Positions 54,332 to 61,550 of a stretch of 64,000 nt of DNA are shown here, piece after piece. The position numbers were made by a program, and so were the translations under genes. The DNA comes from Anas platyrhynchos. Lineage: Eukaryota; Chordata; Aves; Anseriformes; Anatidae. Under the pieces are notes generated by a model. The model had not been told where the DNA came from, made no database searches, and saw only the letters and a program-made list of their open reading frames with translations. Location: contig NC_092590.1 of the NCBI RefSeq assembly GCF_047663525.1, positions 19,466,001-19,530,000 on the forward strand, written 5' to 3'. Position 1 is the first letter of the stretch. Each line of letters opens with the position of its first letter.

Positions 54332-54354
54332 CATTGACACTTCAAGTGTCAATG
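54332..54354. promoter_or_regulatory. 23-bp near-perfect palindrome
   Basis: Two perfectly matched 11-base arms (CATTGACACTT and AAGTGTCAATG) around one central C. The core CACTTCAAGTG contains the NKX2-type half-site TCAAGTG. It lies about 1.9 kb upstream of the INTS10 start codon. Function is unknown. Confidence 0.35.
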
Positions 54355-56168
54355 CATCAAGATGTCAAGCATCCTTAATGGAAGGAATTTGAAGTTTACC
54401 AGCTAATTCTTCACAAGAATTAGGTGGCTTCTACCCTCACCTATGTCCCTTCAGGCTTCTTGGCTAGCATAAATTACAGTGTGATGAAACGCTTGGACTT
54501 GCATCTCCTCCTTTCCTGGGAACACCGAGTAGACGGGCAAACAGATGCAGCTCTGGGAATAAATGCAGAGGCGAGGATTCTACAAATCTCTGCAAGATGC
54601 AGCAGAGTAATTAAAAAAAATATATTGACAGATTTAAAAGAAAACAATTATCCAAGACAGTCACACACGGAAAAGAAGTGTTCCTATATCTCTGGAGTTC
54701 TCTGCCTACTGGATTAAAAATAGCTATGTTTTGTTTTTACAACTTCTAGTGAAGCTGGTTCAAAAGCTGCCATTTCTCCATCTAGCTGGTGTCTGGGGGC
54801 ACTTCTGCACCAGCAGTTTTGCAGAGGACTCCTCACACATCCACTCCTCCTGAGAAGCAGCTTCTGATACCTGCTGTCCTCCAGCTGCCTCATGTAGGAT
54901 CCTGATCCTGGCCTCACAAGCAGCATAGAGAGAGAAAAGAAAACACCCATCAGTCCTTCCAGGGCAGTTAGTGAAGAGACACAACACACAGCCACATTAC
55001 CATGTTCAGTCCCAAAACGCAAAATGCTTCGACTTCTGTTTCATCCCCCTCAAAGTTGTGTCTGTGCATCTGCACAAGCACACAGGGAAGAGTTCTGGAT
55101 AAACCTACACACCAGCAACTGATTAAAATTGCCGCATTGGCAGGGGATCAAGGGGCTGTAATTTCAAAAGACCTCTGCTGTCCTAGAGCAGTTCATAGAT
55201 TGGACAATAGAGGCAGAAAAGGAAAATGAGGAAATTGTACGTATTTTATGGGAGACATCAGACTTGCTGTCTCTAAAGGGCAAACGAATCAAGCATTTTG
55301 TGCTCCTTCAAATTGCAGCTGATAAATGTATGGTGAAAGCTGAGAAAGGCAGCAAGGAATGGGATCCTGTACCCACTGCTTGGTATTGATAAACTGGTAG
55401 AGTCAAACACTTTCAATGGGGCACTCCTGAAATAGTTATTACCCTGATCCTTTATTCTTAAACCCACAGATGACAGCAGGTCATGGTTGTGTCCCCCTAT
55501 GGTTGTCCCCCTCTTCCCCCCAACTCAAAATGTGCAGCAGCCTAACACAAGTTCATGCTGCACCAGAACAGTGAGAGAATCTGTGGGTCTTGGGCAACAG
55601 CTGAGAAGGAATGAGGAAAAAACATGCCTTAGTCAACACAGCGTAACAGGATAACCTGATTCCTAGATATGAAGATTGACACTTTGTCAGGGGAAATTCT
55701 CAAGGACAAAGTCTGCAAGTCTGTGTTGCTACATCAGAAATGAACAGCCCACGTGAAAGGGACAAAATGACAAAGTTGACAAACTTGGTATTTCAGGCAA
55801 GTCACATGAAGGCTTGAAGGCAATCAAGCATCTTATCATTGAACATCAAAAACTGCTGGTAAGTGCATCTTAGCTCCCAAAGCTGCATAAGGCTACGAGT
55901 TTCTTTGGGGAATAAGAGCCTTGGCTTTGCTGCCGGTGGCTTTGCTCCCGAGCTACCGGCACCTTTCAGCAACACACTGGCAGTGCTGCTATGGCCATGG
56001 GCTTTTAGAGCTACCACACTGGCTCCTGGCAGATGAAGAGTGACCCCCTAAAGTCACTATTAATCCCTATTAAGGATTGTGAGCACAAACTATCCCGCGA
56101 GCCACCGGAGGCGCAGCAGCACGCCCCGCCCGCTACCGCCCACCTCCCCGCCCCACTCAGCGCCCTCC

Positions 56169-56180
56169 CAAGATGGCGGC
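56169..56180 (+). promoter_or_regulatory. INTS10: YY1 motif CAAGATGGCGGC near the INTS10 transcription start
   Basis: Exact match to the extended YY1 consensus, which in vertebrate promoters usually sits just downstream of the transcription start in this orientation. This suggests the start site is near 56150-56170. The ATG inside it (56173-56175) is in frame with INTS10. Confidence 0.6.
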
Positions 56181-56265
56181 GGGCGCGCACCCCCCCCGCA
56201 GGCGGGGCGGGGCGGGGCGGGGCAGCGGGCAGCAGGGCGCATGCGCGCCGCTGGCCGGCCGCAAG

Positions 56266-56394
56266 ATGTCGGCGCAGGGGGACTGCGAGTTCCTGGTGAA
56301 GCGGGCCCGCGAGCTGGTGCTGGGGGACCTGTGGGCGGCCAAGGCCTGGCTCATCACGGCGCGGAGCCTCTACCCCGCCGACTTCAACATCCAG
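56266..56394 (+). CDS. INTS10: INTS10 coding exon 1
   Basis: 43 codons, MSAQGDCEF to PADFNIQ, then donor GTGAGC. It lies inside the CpG island. Confidence 0.95.
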
Positions 56395-59300
56395 GTGAGC
56401 GCTGCCGCCGCACCGGCAAGGAGCGGGGCCCCGCCGGCCCTGCCCCCCCCCTCCCCGCCCGGTACCGAGTGATTGACAGGCATCCCGGCCAATGGGGTGG
56501 GGGGCGGGGCGAGCGGTCGCTGTGGTGACGGGGGTCCCGCGGGCGGGGGGGCGCTGAGGGGGAGCAGCCCCCTGAGGGGGCTCCCAGGGAAGGTGCAAGG
56601 CTCCTCTGTCGCCTGTGGAGCTCCAATGCGTACATACTGTGGTATACCTACATATACTGAGGAAATGACCTCACAGACCATCTGTTCCAACCACCTCCCT
56701 ACCACCAATGTCACTACCAAACCATGTCCCCAAGCACCACGTCCAACCCCTCCTTGCACACCCCCAGGGATGGTGACTCCACCACCTCCATGGGCACCCC
56801 CTTCCGACACCTGACTGCTCTTTCTGAGAGGAAATGTCTCCTCATTTCCAACCTGAACCTCCCCCGGCGCAACTTGAGGCCATTCCCTCTACCCCCATCA
56901 CTAGTTATCTGTGAGAAGAGGCCGACCCCCAGCTCCCCACACCTTCCTTTCAGGCAGTTGTAGATAGCAGTAAGGTCTAATACTTTCTACAGCATTGCAA
57001 TCATTTCCTCACAGTTTCTGTTCCTCACATATGGGTTCTTTTTGGGCACCTGTGGATGCTTTATTAGAGTGGAAGAGTTGGTGTGATCAATAAATGTGTT
57101 CAGGAAGGCTCACGTCCTGCCCTTCTCTCTTGCAGTATGAGATGTACACCATTGAGAGGAACGCTGAGAGGACGGCGTCTGCGGGCAGGCTGCTCTATGA
57201 CATGTACGTAAGTGCCTCGCGTTGCCATAAATTTCACAGAATAGCCAAGGTTGTAAGGGACCTCTGAATATCACCTAGTCCAACCCCCCTGCTGAGCAGG
57301 ATCACAGGCATCCAGGCAGGATGGCATCCAGGCGGGTTTTGAATATCTCCAGAGAAGGAGACTCCACAACCTCTCTGGGCAGCCTGTCCCAGTGCTCTGT
57401 CACCTCACAGTACAGAAGTGCCCCCTCATATCCAGCTGGAACTTCCTCTGCTTCAGTTTGTGCCCATTGCCTCTCACCCTGTTGCTAGGTATAACTGAAA
57501 ATGTCAGCGTTTCCCAAAATATCCCCTGAATGTTTTAGGGTAAATTAAGCAGAAAATGTCTCAGTCATTAAAAATAAACACTAAAAAGTGCAATTTTATT
57601 TTCCATTTGCCCTTACCCATCCTTTCAGAGAGAAGTTTTTTGAGATTGTTGTGCATTCCTTGCCTCAAATTTTGTTACAGGTTTGTGAATTTTCCAGACC
57701 AGCCTGCAGTGTGGAGGGAGATTAGCGTTATTACATCAGCATTAAGGAATGACTCCCAGGACAAACAGACACAGTTCTTAAGAGGTAAGGATTCTGCTCA
57801 GAGAATAGGGAGAAACCTGAAGGAATCTAAAGGTAAGTCCATCCTCTGGTTACATAGGTAGTGGGGCAAGTAAATGTCAGTCTTCTAAATTTTGCCTGTT
57901 GACTGCAGATTATTTGGATCATTTCAGACTTTATTCTTTACAATAGGCTTAGAAAACACAAAGGGACATGAGGAACTGATTCCCATTGCTTTGCATCTGT
58001 TGTGAGCAGACTAAGTAAGTGTGCTGGAATGTAAAGCATGGTCTGGTAAACTAGGAAAGTGATTGCATAGTGAAGAAGTGGAGGGGCACTGAGGGATCAT
58101 AGTCCAAACGATTCCAGAGAACAATGAATGATCATTAAAATGGGGTGATTTTGTATGTCTAAAATGAGGGTTATGAAAATGGACGGTGACCACAAGGGCT
58201 TGAGGTTCAATGCTGGAAACCACAGGCAGCTTCGAAAGCAGGGTTTACACTTGAAAGATTATATATAATCTGCTGTTTGAAGGTATGCTTCGGAAGCTAT
58301 AAGGATAAGCAGCCTGTAACTCATACAGGCTATTCTAGTTGAGGAAATGTTTGCATTTTCATGGAGTGTGTTTCATTTTCACAGAAAATGCAACAATTTA
58401 CAGGGAGAATATATTGGTTTCTTTTCAATGTCTCATGAAAAATTTAAAGTAAAAAAGATACCTTTTTAAGTCAGTCATTTTAGAAGTGGTATGTAAGGAA
58501 AGAATATAAAGAAGGTTTCTGGAAGAAGCATCTTAAAATGTCAACTATTTTTGTTTTCAGCATTCTATTCATTTGTAGTCTTGTTAAATCAAGTTCTGCG
58601 CACCCAAATAAGTTCAGGTTTCATATAGGCTTCATTTAGAGAAGCAGATTTTTTTTTTTCCAGACTTTGGTATTGAAAAATGAAATATAAGGAGATCTTT
58701 TTCATTTTGTGTGGCGATGTCATATTGACTAGTCTTTTACCCTTTGTCAGTCACCTTTATGATGCAAGCATTGCGAGTTGCACAGTTTCTTTCTTTTTTT
58801 TTTTTTTTTTTAGGATTATTTGAAACCCTTCCTGGTCGAGTCCAGTGTGAAATGCTACTGAAGGCCACAGAGCAGTGTTTTAACACATTAGAAAGGGCAG
58901 AAATGCTACTACTGCTTCTGCGACGCTTCCCAGAGACTGTGGTACAACATGGGGTAAGAGAAGAGTAGCTCATAATAACGTTTCAGCACATTGTGTTTCT
59001 TGAGATTTTGCTGAGATGTCAATTCATAGTTAATGGTCAATTTGTGGCTAATAGTTCAGATTGTTGCACTTTGAGGTTACCATCAGGGAAAAAATAGGCA
59101 GAAAACAAACAAAACATTTGTTTTGTTTTGTAAATGTGAAGAATGTTCCATGCTTTTTGAAAAAGAGTGGCTGAAAAAAATAGCGTAGAGTAGTATTGCA
59201 GTCTAAATACTGCTCAGCTTTTTGTCTGTAAATTCTCATTGAAGGCAGAGTGCTTTGAGGTTATGACTAGACTCATACTTTATTTAAGCATAGTTTAAAG

Positions 59301-61550
59301 AATGTAAAACCTGTTATTTCTGAGATTAACTTAAACTAACATGTTCTATCTTGTACTTACGTCAGGCAGAGTGCGGAGTTCAGGTGACAAGCTGCAGCTG
59401 TAATGCATGGTAGCTCCATCACTTTCACCTGTCTGTGCATGTCTTTACTGATAGTCACATGCACAATTTTCCTTATGATCTTTTTTCTACCTTCTGGCAT
59501 TATTTTTCATCTGCAATAAAGTAGGCCTAGCTTATGTACATAGTTAGGAACTAGGACATGCAATTGCTGTGCAATTAATTGCTACTGAAATATCCACTGA
59601 ATAATTGTACATCATTGAATTGCAATTCAAAAAATTTTTAAAAGCACAGTGTTTGATGTACAGTGTTTGATTTTTACCATCTTTTTGTAGCATGAAACCA
59701 GTGTTTGATTTTTACCTCTGCTTATACAGGTAGGCCTTGGAGAAACTTTATTAGAGGCTGAAAGTATTGAAGAGCAAGAATCCCCGGTGAATTGTTTTAG
59801 AAAATTATTCGGTAAGAAAATAATAATGTTGTTTTATTGTACAGTCTTGTAATGACAGTTAGATTCTCAGTTACATAAACTTCTCTCTTGATATAAAGAT
59901 TAGAAAACCACTATATTCAGAACAATGTCTGGCCACGTTAGGCCAGGCTGACCATATGGAACAAATAGGTATTACAGTCATTCGCGTAAGGTTCTTTGTG
60001 ATCCTTGGTGGTGTATGGTCAGACAGAGATGGAGACTCATTGCTGACTGAGAAACCTTACTTAGGACAAATAGAATAATAATAATAATAACGGGGAGGGG
60101 GGGAAAAGCAACAACACAAGCCTGAATGATTTTTTTGTTTTCTATTTTAGTTTGTGATGTTCTTCCTCTAATAATTAATAACCCCGACGTTCGACTTCCT
60201 GCCAGCTTGTTATATAAATACCTGAATAAAGCAGCAGAATTTTATATTAACTATGTAACTAGATCTACACAGACCGAAAGCCAATATCAAGGTAAGAATA
60301 TTTTTACAAAATTAGTCTTCCCTAAATACATTTTAGCCTTACTGAAGTTAGGTCTGTGTAATGAATCTCTTAGAGAAAGATCAATAGTAGTATTTTATGC
60401 TCATTAGATCTTTGATACCAAAATACCTCATGATTGTTCAGCTGATTAGTCCTCACAACAAATGTGCTGAGAGTGAGGTCAAAATGTTTAAGATCTCCTC
60501 ATTCAGCCTATCATCTCTCTTACAGAGAAGGTAGAAAAGCTTTTTGTTCCCTTTTAGTCTCCTCAGTAAAGAATGGTTACCCTCAAAGCTCAACTGTGCC
60601 TTTTTACACGTGTCCCTGAAAATAAATCTGTTAGTTTGATTTCTATATGAAGAGAAAAATGTGCTTGTTTTCCTAGGTTCACAAGATTCCTCTGATATTA
60701 TGTCTCCAAGCAAACGTAGCTCTCAGAAATATATAATAGATGGTCTTACAGAGAAATCATCGCAGATTACAGATCCTTGGGAGAGGCTATTTAAAATATT
60801 GTCTGTGGTGGGAATGAGGTGTGAATGGCAAATGGATAAAGGAAGAAGGTGAGAAGCTTGTACTTTTCCAGATATTTCTTCTCAAGGAAGATTTTAATTC
60901 TTACACGGTAAGAATTGGAGAAGGATTTTAACATGAGGACACTTTGTGTAATTAATTTACATTAATTCATTAATTCATTTACATCAAATTAATTACATAA
61001 GATGTCCTCGTGAAAATCCTTATGAATATGCAGTTTGTCTTTCAAGACTGTATAATGTAAAATGAAAACATGGATCCAGAGAGTCCTTTCAAGTTAGTCA
61101 TTAAACTAAATCTTGATTGATGGAAGTCATGCACATGATGAAAGTCACGCACAAGAACTACGGTAGTGTGGGGCATCATTTCCTAGGTGCTCCAGCAAAT
61201 TAAAAGAAGGCAAATATTTGAAGTTTGGCTGGTTTGCATTCCCAGCCTCCCCTGACTTTCAACTGAGGGGTTTCCTGAGCGAAAACATTACGTTTTTCAT
61301 ATTCACTGTGCATTCTTCCCTTTAATTTTGGAGCCTGTGTAACATACTGAACTTTGTTTTTATTTCTCTTTCTTTCTCAGAAGTTTTGGTGATATTTTGC
61401 ATAGGATGAAAGACCTCTGCAGATACATCAGTAACTTCGATAGTGATGCACATGCTAAATACAAGAATCAAGTAGTATATTCTACGATGTTGGTGTTCTT
61501 TAAAAATGCATTTCAGTATGTCAGCAACATCCAGCCATCGCTCTTCCAAG
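56266..61550 (+). CDS. INTS10: INTS10 (Integrator complex subunit 10), first eight coding exons
   Basis: Join 56266-56394, 57136-57203, 57681-57784, 58814-58953, 59730-59811, 60151-60291, 60677-60848, 61381-61550: 1006 nt, 335 complete codons, continuing beyond the right edge. The spliced frame follows the N-terminal half of human INTS10 (about 710 residues) almost residue for residue: [94 protein letters not shown]10 is a helical-repeat nuclear protein of the INTS10/13/14/15 module of Integrator, which ends transcription at promoters and processes snRNA 3' ends. Every junction is GT-AG and in phase. The start ATG is chosen by homology; an in-frame ATG lies 31 codons upstream. Confidence 0.96.
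56395..57135 (+). other. INTS10: INTS10 intron 1 with CR1 insertion
   Basis: 741 bases, GT-AG. It begins in the CpG island and contains a minus-oriented CR1 copy at 56668-56978. Confidence 0.85.
56668..56978 (-). repeat. CR1 LINE fragment, minus orientation
   Basis: The forward strand reads as reverse-complement CR1: CCATCTGTTCCAACCACC, then GGATGGTGACTCCACCACCT, TGACTGCTCTTTCTGAGAGG, CAACTTGAGGCCATTCCCTC and GTGAGAAGAGGCCGACCCCC. It is about 310 bases, well preserved, with its 3' end on the left. No retrotransposon protein is encoded. Confidence 0.9.
57136..57203 (+). CDS. INTS10: INTS10 coding exon 2 (68 nt)
   Basis: Acceptor CTCTCTTGCAG. It encodes [22 protein letters not shown] and the AT of the next Met. 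Phase requires the donor at 57204 (GTACGT), not the GTAAGT four bases later. Confidence 0.92.
57204..57680 (+). other. INTS10: INTS10 intron 2
   Basis: 477 bases, about half of which is the minus-oriented CR1 copy. Confidence 0.85.
57231..57488 (-). repeat. CR1 LINE fragment, minus orientation
   Basis: In INTS10 intron 2. The forward strand reads AAGGGACCTCTGAATATCAC then CTAGTCCAACCCCCCTGC, later GAGACTCCACAACCTCTCTG and GGCAGCCTGTCCCAGTGCTC: reverse-complement CR1 with the 3' end on the left. It is about 258 bases. Confidence 0.92.
57681..57784 (+). CDS. INTS10: INTS10 coding exon 3
   Basis: Acceptor TTGTTACAG, donor GTAAGG. It encodes [33 protein letters not shown]. Confidence 0.94.
57785..58813 (+). 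other. INTS10: INTS10 intron 3
   Basis: 1029 bases, GT-AG. Nothing is recognised inside except a run of 18 T residues (58794-58811) that makes up the pyrimidine tract and runs into the acceptor AG. Confidence 0.85.
58814..58953 (+). CDS. INTS10: INTS10 coding exon 4
   Basis: 140 nt, donor GTAAGA. It encodes [40 protein letters not shown] and TVVQHG. Confidence 0.94.
58954..59729 (+). other. INTS10: INTS10 intron 4 with repeated acceptor region
   Basis: 776 bases, GT-AG. Near its end the unit CAGTGTTTGAT occurs three times (59647, 59661, 59699), and the last two copies extend through TTTTTACC. Confidence 0.8.
59730..59811 (+). CDS. INTS10: INTS10 coding exon 5
   Basis: 82 nt, acceptor CTTATACAG, donor GTAAGA. 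It encodes [27 protein letters not shown]. Confidence 0.94.
60075..60091 (+). repeat. Short (AAT)n repeat in INTS10 intron 5
   Basis: About five AAT units followed by a G-rich run (GGGGAGGGGGGG), lying 60 bases before exon 6. Intron 5 (59812-60150) shows nothing else. Confidence 0.8.
60151..60291 (+). CDS. INTS10: INTS10 coding exon 6
   Basis: 141 nt, acceptor TCTATTTTAG, donor GTAAGA. It encodes [40 protein letters not shown] and TESQYQ. Confidence 0.94.
60292..60676 (+). other. INTS10: INTS10 intron 6
   Basis: 385 bases, GT-AG. I see no repeat, RNA gene or extra exon. Confidence 0.85.
60677..60848 (+). CDS. INTS10: INTS10 coding exon 7
   Basis: 172 nt, acceptor TTTTCCTAG, donor GTGAGA. 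It encodes [40 protein letters not shown] and [16 protein letters not shown]. Confidence 0.94.
60896..60916. repeat. Short perfect inverted repeat in INTS10 intron 7
   Basis: Nine-base arms (AATTCTTAC and GTAAGAATT) around a 3-base loop. The right arm is a consensus-like 5' splice site (CGGTAAGA), about 60 bases after the real exon 7 donor. Confidence 0.75.
60921..61022. repeat. About 100-base imperfect inverted repeat (microRNA-precursor or palindromic MITE shape)
   Basis: The left arm starts AAGGATTTT and ends TAATTAATTT; the right arm mirrors it from AAATTAATTA to AAAATCCTT. Aligned by eye, the arms pair over about 36 positions with a 2-base bulge and two mismatches, counting two G-U pairs, around an AT-rich loop of about 27 bases. 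Sequence outside the arms does not pair. No target-site duplication is evident. Expression is unknown. Confidence 0.7.
61381..61550 (+). CDS. INTS10: INTS10 coding exon 8 (last in window)
   Basis: 170 nt, acceptor TTTCTTTCTCAG, donor GTTAGT. It encodes [20 protein letters not shown] to [15 protein letters not shown]. The next exon should begin with the rest of a Gly codon; I do not find it before 64000. Confidence 0.94.

Larger units (their letters stand above)
23791..56089. other. 32-kb region without a supported protein-coding gene
   Basis: Lies between the start of CSGALNACT1 (-) and the promoter of INTS10 (+). No frame here shows a known domain; the longest (129-144 codons at 35844-36233 minus, 39043-39411 plus, 51931-52365 plus) look like chance frames. 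It should contain the CSGALNACT1 promoter and any non-coding 5' exons, which cannot be placed from sequence. It carries simple repeats and two CR1 tails, listed separately. Confidence 0.6.
56090..56590 (+). promoter_or_regulatory. INTS10: CpG-island promoter of INTS10
   Basis: About 500 bases of very high GC and CpG content surround the first coding exon, ending abruptly before CR1 sequence. No TATA box is present. It contains four tandem GGGGC units (56201-56224, Sp1-type GC boxes) and a YY1 motif at 56169-56180. This is the standard architecture of a ubiquitously expressed, TATA-less vertebrate promoter, as expected for an Integrator subunit. Confidence 0.8.
60849..61380 (+). other. INTS10: INTS10 intron 7 with two inverted repeats
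   Basis: 532 bases, GT-AG. It contains a short hairpin (60896-60916), a long stem-loop (60921-61022) and an 18-base tandem duplication (61119-61154). Confidence 0.85.

Noticed and set aside
56011..56814. Long frames on both strands of the CpG island (up to 195 codons minus and 149 codons plus)
   Set aside because: GC-rich sequence lacks stop codons by composition. The translations are Pro/Arg/Gly-rich with no domain, and the real exon is in another frame.
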